A DNA stretch of 64,000 nucleotides from an uncultured Verrucomicrobiota bacterium (GTDB lineage: Bacteria; Verrucomicrobiota; Verrucomicrobiia; Limisphaerales; UBA1412): contig CALXMK010000003.1 of NCBI GenBank assembly GCA_944389455.1, positions 79,388 through 143,387 of the forward strand. Reading direction: 5' to 3'. A program made the position numbers and the translations under genes. Positions 1-8,806 of this stretch are shown here, piece after piece. Under the pieces are notes generated by a model. It was not told the origin of the DNA. It ran no database searches and saw only the letters and a program-made list of their open reading frames with translations. The first letter of the stretch is position 1. The number at the start of each line of letters is the position of its first letter.

Positions 1-2094
1 ACTGGCAATACAGACGCTTTGACCGAATAGACTTCCGGGTTTTCCCGTTTTGGGATTGATACAGTCTACTTCTTTGCCTCGGCTTCGTGAAGCAATTTGC
101 AATTCATATCCACCGATGACAATATTTCTTTCTTTGGCGAAGGAGGCTATATTTTTCCAATGCTGTACATAATCCGGATCCAAATTATCGTGAGTAATTC
201 CAGGCCAAGCCATCACATCGAGTTGTTCCAATCCCAGTTCAGCCATTTGTTCGATAAATGTTTTTAAGCGCGTTTCGTCCTGAGTAGAGATACCGCCGCT
301 GATAAGAGATTCGGTGACTTGCGGAGCCAATTTTCTATACATGCGGCGATGTCCCAGAGATTGCCGTTCACGGTCATCGCTATCCTGAAGAAGTTCAAAG
401 GTGACATAGGATTTAAAGGGAGTTTGGCGGTCGAGTTTAACACTGGGGCCCATCGGCAGGGTACTGATAAGCAGATTGCGATGGGGAAAATCCAGGAATT
501 TGTCTTCAGCCTGATTATGAGTAGCCCATGTATTGTATTCGGAATCAACACGCCATTGTGTAGTAGATCCTCCGGCATGATATTTTTCGGGAACATTTGC
601 GTAATGCATCAGGGCGCTGCCCCGAATATCGGCATTAACCAGCGCAAAGGAATAATCACTTTCTACATGGATACGCTTAATTTGATCTTGATTCATGGCG
701 AGAATTTCGGTTTCTATCTCATCCAAAATCATTGAGTTATCTCCTTGATTCTGTATTTCGATCCATTTCGCTAGGACAGGAATATCCTCATAGATTTCAT
801 AATTTACTTTTACCGTCAGATCTTTTAAAGCCGTGATGGATTCCGGAGGATTATAGGTCATGATGATTCGCAGTCCTTTGGGAGGCCAGTTGGCAGGTTG
901 GGCGTTGAATTTTTGTTTCCAAGGATAACGAGGAGAGGGGGCAGCGGTTTCAATTCCAGCCAGGGTAAAAGCGTCGGGAGAAGCGTTTAGATTAGAATAC
1001 CAGGATTCCAGTAAGTAGGAATATTCGGGTTGTTTTTTTAATCCGCCCACCTCGTACCATACTCCGTCGATGCGGATGCGAGCTTCGGGTTTAACGGCAC
1101 GCAGATATTCTGCTTTATTGGATAAATTCTCAAAACCAACGCAAGCGAGATTTTTGCCAACATAAAAGGTTCTTGATACCAGACCATTATTGATTTGGAA
1201 TAAAGTTGAAGCAGGATTATCTGATTTGAGAATCTGCAATAGGCAAGGGGTCCCGGGAGGATCAATCAGCCAGTCCTGTTCCTGACGGATATTGCTGAAT
1301 GAGTTTACGATCTCTTTTCCTAATCCCGGTTGATGGATTTGTTGAATCAGAGCGAGCCTTTTCTCGAGTTCAATTTTCTTTTCTTCGTTAATCTTTGAGT
1401 AGTCTAAGAGAAAATCCGTATCAGGGTTGAAAGCTCCATCTTTGAAGGTAGAGTAGCGGATTTCATGTATTTCTCCGTTAAAGGCTTCTTTGCCCTCATC
1501 TGAAATGGCGACAGTAAAGCAGGGATCAAATTTTTGAGTTATCCTGAAGGAGTTCATTTTTTTCCCATTCAGCCAGGTCGTACCACTGCCTTTTTCAACA
1601 GACAAGGCTAGATGAGTCCATTTGTTTTCATCTACTTTACCTATTTTTACAACCTCTACGCCACCGGATAACAAGACCCATTGAGCACCATCCTGTGCGA
1701 GAACATGCCCATGTTTTCCATTTCCATTAGCGGTTATAAATTGGAGTTCTTTGCGTTTTTCGATGTTTCCAGGTTTAACCCAAACTTCCAGAAGTTGGTT
1801 TTGAGTGGGGGTTCCCAGAGCGTGATCCAGGCGATATCCATCTTGCTTACCATCAAAGAGGATTCCTCCTTCACCCAGCTTTCGCTTGTTTTCCGGAGCA
1901 TCCGCAAAAAATACGGGTTTTCCTACACTGATTAGAGATTCATCACCTGTTACAGGAGGAATTTCTTCTGGAGCGGCGGCATAAGTGACATTGCCGCTTT
2001 TGCCTAAGTTATAATGTAAAATGGTTTCTACTTCTGCTTGAGATGCTGTACACAATATGGACAATGCGAGAAGACAGATGGTTTTCTTTATCAT
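1..2094 (-). CDS. Secreted LamG-domain protein with alpha-galactosidase-like C-terminal part (3' end outside window)
   Basis: The frame stays open from the ATG at 2094 down to base 1, giving 698 residues without a stop; the C-terminus lies outside the window. Residues 1-20 form a signal peptide (MIKKTICLLALSILCTASQA). Residues about 25-225 look like a LamG/concanavalin A-like jelly roll, with phrases such as GGILFDGKQDGYRL and LLEVWVKPGN. The later part (LEQLDVMAWPGITHDN, then a barrel-like stretch) resembles the GH36/GH27-like proteins found with LamG domains in Verrucomicrobia and Lentisphaerae. Likely role: exported glycosidase acting on alpha-linked sugars. The catalytic aspartates would lie beyond the window, so the activity is inference. 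The gene is last in a minus-strand run, 94 bases after the MATE gene. Confidence 0.8.
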   Translation of the reverse strand, partial: MIKKTICLLALSILCTASQAEVETILHYNLGKSGNVTYAAAPEEIPPVTGDESLISVGKPVFFADAPENKRKLGEGGILFDGKQDGYRLDHALGTPTQNQLLEVWVKPGNIEKRKELQFITANGNGKHGHVLAQDGAQWVLLSGGVEVVKIGKVDENKWTHLALSVEKGSGTTWLNGKKMNSFRITQKFDPCFTVAISDEGKEAFNGEIHEIRYSTFKDGAFNPDTDFLLDYSKINEEKKIELEKRLALIQQIHQPGLGKEIVNSFSNIRQEQDWLIDPPGTPCLLQILKSDNPASTLFQINNGLVSRTFYVGKNLACVGFENLSNKAEYLRAVKPEARIRIDGVWYEVGGLKKQPEYSYLLESWYSNLNASPDAFTLAGIETAAPSPRYPWKQKFNAQPANWPPKGLRIIMTYNPPESITALKDLTVKVNYEIYEDIPVLAKWIEIQNQGDNSMILDEIETEILAMNQDQIKRIHVESDYSFALVNADIRGSALMHYANVPEKYHAGGSTTQWRVDSEYNTWATHNQAEDKFLDFPHRNLLISTLPMGPSVKLDRQTPFKSYVTFELLQDSDDRERQSLGHRRMYRKLAPQVTESLISGGISTQDETRLKTFIEQMAELGLEQLDVMAWPGITHDNLDPDYVQHWKNIASFAKERNIVIGGYELQIASRSRGKEVDCINPKTGKPGSLFGQSVCIAS

Positions 2095-2188
2095 AGATAA
2101 GTTATCCTTAATAGGGGATAATAGAAAAAACAGTTGTCTAAAACAAGTCTAAATCTGAATTCTTCTATAAAAGAACTACTTCTTATTG

Positions 2189-3586
2189 TTATTCAGCGGC
2201 AGGCGGAAGTGTGTTGGCTTCTTCAGAGTGTATGACGCGAATCTGTTTCCACCTTTCTGAGCGAAAGCGAAGGTACATAATCGAGGCCTCAAGAACAACA
2301 CAGCAGGAAGTATAAATCCAAACGGTTACAATCCCGGTGCGCAAATAAAGAATTAGCAATAATGTTCCCGGAATCATCACTCCCCAGGCACAGATAAGAT
2401 TAATAATTACACAAGCACGGGTATCGCCAGCGCCGCGCAGCACACTCATGATAACAAACTTGGTGGCGTCAAAAAAATTATAGCACAAGGCGCAGCCGAG
2501 GAGAATTTTCCCGGTTTCCAAGAGAGTGTCGAAATGAAGTCTTTCGGTTTCATTATTAGGAGCGAATTGCTCGATTAACCATTCTGGTAACAGAAGGTAG
2601 AAAATCGCGATAAAGAGCATGTATATTACGGCTAAAAACCAGACTCGCTTGACAACTCGATAAACTAGGTTGGTGTGTTTTGCGCCAATGATTTGTCCAG
2701 TAAGAATTGCTCCAGATTCCGCCAATCCAAGCATGGGGAAGAAGGCCAGGTTATTGATAGTGAGTATCACTGTTGTGATAACCATGGCATCCGGATTGAT
2801 AAAACCAATAAGGAAGGAGAAAAGGGCAAAGGCTCCGATGTCCGATAAAGCTTGAAGAGCGGAGGGAACGCCGAATTTGAAAAGTCTACGAATTTCCTCA
2901 GGAGCATATTGACGATTTTGTCGAGTTGGATATTTTTGCTGATTTTGTAAAAGAAAGATTCCTAATGTGATTAAGAAGTTTAATCCGCAGGCAATACTGG
3001 TAGCGATACCGGCTCCGCGGATTCCCATTTCGGGAAATCCGCCTATGCCAAAAATCATCATGTAATCCAGTACACCATTGATTAGCACTGCGATTAGGTT
3101 AATGATAGCGGCGTAGCAAGTGCGCCCCAGACCATTGAAAAAAGAGATGAGCGAGGTAGAGAGGCACATGAAGAACCCGCTTGGGATTAATGTGATAAAA
3201 TATTCCCGTTCCAAAAGGAGAATACGGTGTTCATGGGCAGTATGATCGATGATATTTATTCCTATCCAAGGAGCTAGGACGAGCGTAAAAATAAAAAAGG
3301 CTATTGCCAGGTAAAAGGCATTCCAACAAGTGCGGATACAGGATTGAATTTCTCCTCTGCCAAAGTATTGAGCAATAATAGTAGCCGAGTATGCTATCAA
3401 AAGCTGGAAAAAGCAGATAAGGGTGTAAGAAAGTATTCCGGCAGGAAGTGCAGCGGCCACGGCGTCTGATGAATACATGGCCAAAAACTTGCGATCGCAG
3501 AAATGCATGATTGTAAGTCCCACGTTCATAATAATGAGCGGGTAGGCAAGTTTCCAAATACTGGCGAAGGTACAGCGATTGTGCAT
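2189..3586 (-). CDS. MATE family efflux transporter
   Basis: 465 residues, the usual length for the MATE (NorM/DinF-like) family of cation-coupled multidrug exporters in the inner membrane. About twelve hydrophobic segments are visible in two similar halves. The first helix region (IWKLAYPLIIMNVGLTIMHF) and the loop after TM2 (AVAAALPAGILSY) match the family pattern, and the second half has the equivalent RLFKFGVPSALQALSD. The start is an ATG with no clear Shine-Dalgarno, common in this window. It lies 20 bases downstream of the 6-phosphogluconolactonase stop on the same strand, so the two are probably co-transcribed. The substrate cannot be told from sequence; export of drugs or metabolites is the family role. 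Confidence 0.9.
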   Translation of the reverse strand: MHNRCTFASIWKLAYPLIIMNVGLTIMHFCDRKFLAMYSSDAVAAALPAGILSYTLICFFQLLIAYSATIIAQYFGRGEIQSCIRTCWNAFYLAIAFFIFTLVLAPWIGINIIDHTAHEHRILLLEREYFITLIPSGFFMCLSTSLISFFNGLGRTCYAAIINLIAVLINGVLDYMMIFGIGGFPEMGIRGAGIATSIACGLNFLITLGIFLLQNQQKYPTRQNRQYAPEEIRRLFKFGVPSALQALSDIGAFALFSFLIGFINPDAMVITTVILTINNLAFFPMLGLAESGAILTGQIIGAKHTNLVYRVVKRVWFLAVIYMLFIAIFYLLLPEWLIEQFAPNNETERLHFDTLLETGKILLGCALCYNFFDATKFVIMSVLRGAGDTRACVIINLICAWGVMIPGTLLLILYLRTGIVTVWIYTSCCVVLEASIMYLRFRSERWKQIRVIHSEEANTLPPAAE

Positions 3587-3606
3587 AGAAGGATGAGGAG
3601 GATAGG

Positions 3607-4323
3607 TCAGACTGTATAAAGGTCCGTAGGATGACCGTTTTGGGACCGAAGTTCTATTAGTCTTGCCAAAGGAAGCTGTGCATAGTTGCTTTTCTTATCA
3701 AGAATAGAGGATAAAAGCTGCCGTTTTTCTGTTCCGACAGCAATAACAAGAACTTGTTTGGCTTGTACCAACGGAGAATAGTTAAGGGTGATTCGCTGTG
3801 GAGGAGGTTTGACGGCTGTTACGGAACGATAGATGAGGGGAGAATTTTCTGCTTCTCGGATAGAGTCAGGAAAAATAGAGGCAATATGTCCATCCTCTCC
3901 CATGCTGAGGAGAACTAATCTCAGGGAATCAGCACCTTGTTCTTGCAAGAATTTCCGATAATCACTTTCAGCTTTAGCTGCGGCTTCTACTGGCGAGAGA
4001 TGAACCGGGATTGGATGAATATTGGAAGGGTGAATCCGCAGAGGCGTCAGGAGTGATTCATGAGCTAATTTAAAATTACTCTCTTCGTCGGTTAAAGGGA
4101 CACAGCGTTCATCTCCCCAAAAGAAATGCACATTGCGCCAGCGGACAGGAATATCAAGTGCCGTTTCGCAGATTTTCTGATATAGACTCTGCGCGGTGCG
4201 TCCACCGGTCAGAGCAATGGAAGCAATATTTCCCGATGGCTGAAGAATGCGCAGACTTTGGGCTGCCATTTCTTCTAAAAGAGGTTCTAAAGAGTCAAAA
4301 GTATGTAGTTGAGGGGTAATCAT
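3607..4323 (-). CDS. pgl: 6-phosphogluconolactonase
   Basis: Cytosolic enzyme hydrolysing 6-phosphoglucono-1,5-lactone to 6-phosphogluconate in the oxidative pentose phosphate pathway. The 238-residue form starting MITPQLHTFDSL fits the family length. It shows the diagnostic ALTGGRTAQSLY loop near residue 50, FFWGDERCVPLTDEESNF in the middle and LLSMGEDGHIASIFP further on, with the conserved histidine of GEDGHIASIFP. The frame is open for 34 more codons to an ATG at 4425, but that extension is basic, unlike the family, and would give 272 residues, so the inner ATG is preferred. It is followed 20 bases later by the MATE gene and preceded by hsp70 on the same strand. Confidence 0.92.
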   Translation of the reverse strand: MITPQLHTFDSLEPLLEEMAAQSLRILQPSGNIASIALTGGRTAQSLYQKICETALDIPVRWRNVHFFWGDERCVPLTDEESNFKLAHESLLTPLRIHPSNIHPIPVHLSPVEAAAKAESDYRKFLQEQGADSLRLVLLSMGEDGHIASIFPDSIREAENSPLIYRSVTAVKPPPQRITLNYSPLVQAKQVLVIAVGTEKRQLLSSILDKKSNYAQLPLARLIELRSQNGHPTDLYTV

Positions 4324-4513
4324 TTTTGTTCTTATTTTTACATGTTTATTATGATATTTTCTAAATTGCCGGCCATTCCTCTCGGGTACTTCATCTCTTT
4401 TCCACTTCCCGTAAATTATTCTCATATTTCCTCAAAAGACGCAACTGGAAATTAAAAGCGGAGTCTTTTGCGGGAACAGGGGAATTTTTAGGATTTCTAT
4501 TCTAATGAACAGA

Positions 4514-6391
4514 TTAAATCAATCCCCGTTTTTTGAGCAATTCTTCCATTGCTTTATCCATAACCAAGTCTGCTAAAGGCCGAGTACAATTATCAAGTGC
4601 CGTATTGGCTGCTTTGAGTTTAAGGATATCTCCTATCTTGGTAAGAGGGTCTTCTGTTTCAAGAACAGATTCAATATGTTTTATGGCAGCTTCAATTTTT
4701 TCTCGTTGTTCCGGAGAAAGTTGATTTCCGCATGCAGACATACCGCTGCGGGTTGCCAGCAGAGTGTCACGAGCACGGATTTTGGTCTCAATCCATTGAC
4801 GGGCTTTGACATCATCTCGGGCATGGTCAATCGATTCTTGAACCATCTTTTTGACATCTTCATCTTTGACATCAATGGTCGATTTGATTGGAACATTGAC
4901 CTCTTTGCCTGTTTTCACATCGCGTGCCAATACATGGAGTATTCCGTCAGCGTCAATCTCAAATTGGACTCCAACGCGTGGAACCCCTTTGGGGGCTGGT
5001 TCAAAGCTGATAGTAAAACGCCCCAAGCTCCAATTATCGGCAGCGCGTTCACGTTCACCCTGCAGAACATGGATAAGCATATCCGGCTGGTAGTCCACTG
5101 CTGTAGTAAAGAGTTCTCCGGCCTTGGTAGGAATAGTGGTATTGCGGGGAATGATGACATTCATTAATCCTCCGAAGGTTTCAATACCCAGAGAAAGGGG
5201 AGTCACGTCTAATAGAAGAAGATTGCTCAAACTTCCTGAGAGAACTTCCGCTTGAATGGCAGCTCCTAGGGCAATAGCCTCATCTGGATGCTGAGATGTA
5301 TTGAGTTCAGGACCGTTTCCTTCCGAGGAATCAGGGTTCTTACAGTGGAAGATTTTTGCTACCATCTGTCGTATGAGCGGCATACGAGTTTGGCCTCCAA
5401 CCAAAATGACCTGGTCGAGATCTTCAGGCTGTAAATGAGCGTCTGAAAGCGATTGAAGACAGTGTGCACGTGTGCGCAGGATGATATCGCGGGTGAGTTC
5501 TTCGAGCTTATCTCGGGTTAGAGTATAGTCAAAACTATATTCAGAAGTGAGAAATGGAATGGAAATCCGCGTTTGAGTATATTTACTGAGCTGTTTTTTG
5601 GCTAATTCGGCTGCTTCTCGTACACGGGCCAGTTGTTCCGGAGTTTTTGTGAGATCTAATTTAGATTCTTCGGTGATTTTGCTGAGAATAAAATCGACGA
5701 CCCGTTTGTCCAAATCATCTCCGCCCAGCCGAGTGTCTCCATGGGTGGAAAGTACTTGAAAGACCCCTTTATTCAGCTCCAGGATACTGAGGTCAAACGT
5801 GCCTCCTCCAAAGTCGTAAACGGCTATTCTGGAGCGATCTTTTAATTTATTCAGTCCATAGGCAAGCGCAGCTGCGGTCGGTTCGTTAATAATTCGCTCG
5901 ACGGTCAATCCAGCCAATTCTCCCGCTTTACGAGTAGCATTGCGCTGAGCGTCATTAAAGTAGGCGGGAACGGTGATGACAGCACGAGTAACTGGTTCTC
6001 CAAAGAATTGTTCCGCGTCTGCCTTAAGTTTGGCAAGAATAAGAGAAGATATCTCCTCCGGAGTGTGGAATTGGCCGTGAATTTCCACGGTGACCCCTTC
6101 ATGGCCTTTCCCGGTAATGGGATATGTAACAAGCATTTCCTCAGCGGAAATCTCATTTCCCCTGCGTCCCATGAATCGTTTAATGGAATAAACGGTTTCT
6201 TTAGGTTTAAGCGCACGAGTGCGTACAGCTTCCTCTCCTACAATTGGTGTGGAGGATTCATTGGGGAAATATACTACCGAAGGAGTTATGCGTCTGCCAG
6301 CGGTGTCCGCGATTACCAGGGGAATGCCCGAGTCAACGGTTGCTGCCAGAGAATTGGTAGTCCCTAGATCAATACCGATAATCTTACTCAT
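4514..6391 (-). CDS. dnaK: Hsp70 family chaperone (DnaK or an HscA-like paralogue)
   Basis: 625 residues with the full Hsp70 layout. ATPase-domain motifs: [16 protein letters not shown] at residues 3-18, [18 protein letters not shown] near 165-182, [15 protein letters not shown] near 190-205 and [16 protein letters not shown] near 330. The substrate-binding domain contains [12 protein letters not shown] and [13 protein letters not shown], followed by a helical lid. It uses ATP cycles to hold unfolded clients, normally with DnaJ and GrpE, neither of which is adjacent. Two oddities: the stretch between IFHCK and [11 protein letters not shown] is about a dozen residues longer than in DnaK, and the protein ends KKRGLI right after the lid without the acidic tail. 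The shortness of the loop after ILELNKGVF also recalls HscA. It may be a paralogue rather than the main DnaK. Confidence 0.9.
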   Translation of the reverse strand: MSKIIGIDLGTTNSLAATVDSGIPLVIADTAGRRITPSVVYFPNESSTPIVGEEAVRTRALKPKETVYSIKRFMGRRGNEISAEEMLVTYPITGKGHEGVTVEIHGQFHTPEEISSLILAKLKADAEQFFGEPVTRAVITVPAYFNDAQRNATRKAGELAGLTVERIINEPTAAALAYGLNKLKDRSRIAVYDFGGGTFDLSILELNKGVFQVLSTHGDTRLGGDDLDKRVVDFILSKITEESKLDLTKTPEQLARVREAAELAKKQLSKYTQTRISIPFLTSEYSFDYTLTRDKLEELTRDIILRTRAHCLQSLSDAHLQPEDLDQVILVGGQTRMPLIRQMVAKIFHCKNPDSSEGNGPELNTSQHPDEAIALGAAIQAEVLSGSLSNLLLLDVTPLSLGIETFGGLMNVIIPRNTTIPTKAGELFTTAVDYQPDMLIHVLQGERERAADNWSLGRFTISFEPAPKGVPRVGVQFEIDADGILHVLARDVKTGKEVNVPIKSTIDVKDEDVKKMVQESIDHARDDVKARQWIETKIRARDTLLATRSGMSACGNQLSPEQREKIEAAIKHIESVLETEDPLTKIGDILKLKAANTALDNCTRPLADLVMDKAMEELLKKRGLI

Positions 6392-7025
6392 CAGCAGTGG
6401 AGAGTATGCCTAGAGTTATTCTTTTTTTCAAGAGGGCTCTTTGGATGCTTTTGAGCAGATATAAATAGGAAAAAATAGAGATAGTAAAATATTTAAACGA
6501 ATAGCAGAAATCTGTATAAATTTCCCTCAAAATGCAAATGAATAATATTAGGAAGAGAGGAAATGGAATAGTTATGTGTTTTTTTTAAAATATCTGCTTT
6601 ATTAAAATGAATATTTGTTTTCTTTGATAAAAAAGTCAATTGATCTATTTAGAATGTGATTAAAAGAACAACGAAATTAACTGTTAATGTTTTGAATATA
6701 TATATCAACAGATTATTTTTATTGTATAAGTCGTTTGAAATAAGTTAGAAATATATTTTTATGTTTAAAAGTTTTGTTCGCAAATTTTGAGGAAAAATAT
6801 TTCGAAATATTTTTTTTAAAGAAAAGTTTACAAATAAAAATAATTCTGTATCCTTTTCTCTTAGATGAGACTACTCCTCTCGTTGAAAAAAGAAATATTT
6901 GCAATGATTTGAAATTTTAAGAAATTTTATAAAGATTTCTTTGGAGTTTTTTAATTTATTAAAATTTTGGTGATTACAAGTTAATAGAATTTGAAAACAG
7001 CGAATATGGCTGAGAACGGAAATAG
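6392..7025. other. AT-rich intergenic region
   Basis: About 630 bases between the divergent hsp70 and the small membrane protein gene, visibly poorer in G and C than the flanking coding DNA and full of A and T runs. No convincing gene, RNA or DnaA-box cluster was seen. The 61-codon frame at 6719-6904 is lysine/phenylalanine-rich, as expected for chance reading of AT-rich DNA. Promoters for the two divergent genes should lie here, but no single -35/-10 pair stands out. Confidence 0.6.
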
Positions 7026-7295
7026 ATGCAGATACGAAATAATTTTAAACTGAAAGCTTTTATATTAGGTCCATTCTGGGCACTTTATAAAAAATTATGG
7101 CCGGCGGCGGTTATTGGCTTTACCTGTTATTTTATTTTGGCGCAGGCAGCTTTTGTTATGAAAAACATCTGGGTTCTAATTTTGGGAGCTCTATTGATGC
7201 ATTTGGTATATGGAATATTTTGGAATAGATGGTACACGCGAATGCTGATGAATAAAGGGTATATTAGCCGCAGAAGCAAGGGTTCAAAAGAATAA
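7026..7295 (+). CDS. Small DUF2628-like membrane protein
   Basis: 89 residues with two hydrophobic helices (about residues 24-43 and 47-63). The pattern near the start, FKLKAFILGPFWALYKKLW, is the hallmark of DUF2628-type small membrane proteins, which begin with FN.GAFLFGPFW-like text; the basic C-terminus (ISRRSKGSKE) would face the cytoplasm. The function of the family is unknown. The ATG at 7026 has only weak purine-rich sequence upstream. It stands alone between the AT-rich gap and the DUF1080 gene. Confidence 0.65.
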   Translation: MQIRNNFKLKAFILGPFWALYKKLWPAAVIGFTCYFILAQAAFVMKNIWVLILGALLMHLVYGIFWNRWYTRMLMNKGYISRRSKGSKE

Positions 7296-7467
7296 AAGAA
7301 TATATCATGATTATATTCTAAAATAACCATGCGGTAAGAGGTTGGAGTAAACTTATTTTAATATAAAATCTGTTTTTTGCTTAATTAGAAAATATATTTT
7401 AAGAGAAAAGCTTATCTTTTTTAAACTTGGCATTGTTTGATAGATTTGATAATATTAATTGTCGAAT

Positions 7468-8511
7468 ATGAGGAGACAAATTTTAATTTTTTTAAGTGTT
7501 GCGGCTCTGAGCATGAGTGCATTACTTATGCAAGCCGCTGGTAATCCTTTTTTAGGGAGGTGGGCATTAACTACACCTGATGGCCAAGCCGGTTGGTTGG
7601 AAGTTAAAGAGATGCCTGAAGGCTATCTGGATGGTTCGATTTTGTGGATAGCGGGCAGTGTTGTACCGGTAGATTTTGTTTCGGTTTGTGAGCGTCCCAG
7701 CGGCAAAAAATTTCTATTGGTTTACAGAATGCATGAAGTGTCTCGTAAAGATGAGAATGGCAAAGTTTTTCGCATCCAACGCTATCCTGAGGTGTTAAGC
7801 GCTTCTGTAGAGGAGGATATTACACAGCCGAAAGAGCTTAAATTTTCTCGGATTCTGCTTGATCAGAATGGAAAAGGTCTTCGGAGAGAAGAATTTAAAG
7901 CTGTTAAAATGAATCCAATTCCCTCTGCTCCGGATTTGAGTAAGGTAAAATACGAGGAAGAAATTACGCTTTTCAATGGAAAAGATTTGGAAGGGTGGCG
8001 TTTGACTGATCCTAATGCGGCCAATGGGTGGTTTGCCCAGGATGGTTTGCTGATTTGTGATCCCAAACAGGAAGAGGGTAAACCTCATAAGTATTATGGC
8101 AATTTGCGTACGGATAAGGAATTTGAGGATTTTAATCTGACGCTCAAAGCTAAAGTAGATAAGGGTGGCAACAGCGGTATTTATCTACGCGGTGTTTGTG
8201 AAATTCAGGTGGCGGATACTTGCGGAAAGCCGCTGGATCCCCATAATATGGGAGCTCTCTATAGCCGTATCACTCCCAGCGAGGGAGCTGAGAAACCAGC
8301 CGGAGAATGGCAGGAGTTTGATATTACCTATTGCGATGAGCATGTCACCGTTATTTTAAACGGAGTGAAGATTATTGATAATCAGCCGGTAGGTGGTTGT
8401 ACTGGAGGCGCTCTTTGGTCAGATATTACTCGTCCGGGGCCTATTTATCTTCAGGGAGATCATACCGGAGTAGCTTATAAAGATATTAAAATTAAGCCTA
8501 TTAAGAAATAG
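7468..8511 (+). CDS. Secreted DUF1080 (3-keto-disaccharide hydrolase-like) protein
   Basis: 347 residues from the ATG at 7468; a TTG three codons earlier is also in frame but would put extra residues before the signal peptide MRRQILIFLSVAALSMSALL. Residues about 30-150 form a first beta-rich domain; residues about 160-345 are the DUF1080/3-keto-disaccharide hydrolase-like concanavalin A fold, recognised by ITLFNGKDLEGWRLTD, NSGIYLRGVCEIQV and the closing PIYLQGDHTGVAYKDIKI. The family is strongly expanded in PVC bacteria and acts outside the cytoplasm on oxidised disaccharides or as a glycan-binding module; which applies here cannot be told. It ends in TAG and is followed by a strong terminator, so it is a single-gene unit. 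Confidence 0.88.
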   Translation: MRRQILIFLSVAALSMSALLMQAAGNPFLGRWALTTPDGQAGWLEVKEMPEGYLDGSILWIAGSVVPVDFVSVCERPSGKKFLLVYRMHEVSRKDENGKVFRIQRYPEVLSASVEEDITQPKELKFSRILLDQNGKGLRREEFKAVKMNPIPSAPDLSKVKYEEEITLFNGKDLEGWRLTDPNAANGWFAQDGLLICDPKQEEGKPHKYYGNLRTDKEFEDFNLTLKAKVDKGGNSGIYLRGVCEIQVADTCGKPLDPHNMGALYSRITPSEGAEKPAGEWQEFDITYCDEHVTVILNGVKIIDNQPVGGCTGGALWSDITRPGPIYLQGDHTGVAYKDIKIKPIKK

Positions 8512-8602
8512 GTAGCAGATATGACTCTGTATTGGAGAATTCTATTGCATCGTAAGTGATGATTGCAGTGATGTAATAGGGTGTCTAAGAATATTATAAG
8601 TA

Positions 8603-8640
8603 CCCAGAATAAGCATAGTGAGGCTTATTCTGGGTTTTTT
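8603..8640 (+). terminator. Rho-independent terminator
   Basis: A perfect 12-base-pair stem (8603-8614 with 8623-8634), an 8-base loop and then six T residues. It closes the DUF1080 transcription unit. Confidence 0.92.
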
Positions 8641-8806
8641 ATTAAAATAAAGTATGAACTTTTGGCTTGGAAGGTTAAATTTGTTTTCAGAGCGGACTAT
8701 TTAGAAGAAAAATTTACTTCTATTACGGATAAGGTTTTCAGATATCAAAATCTTTAATATACTAAAACCTGAAAATGGATTAGGTATCCACAGAGAGGAA
8801 TAATAT

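Noticed and set aside
4324..4425. Longer start of 6-phosphogluconolactonase
   Set aside because: The extra 34 residues are basic, absent from the family as I know it, and exceed the usual length.
6719..6904. 61-codon minus-strand frame in the AT-rich gap
   Set aside because: Lysine/phenylalanine-rich text expected from AT-rich DNA, no ribosome site and no recognisable motif.
7297..7319. AT-only hairpin after the small membrane-protein gene
   Set aside because: An 8-base A/T stem with no T-run; too weak to call a terminator.
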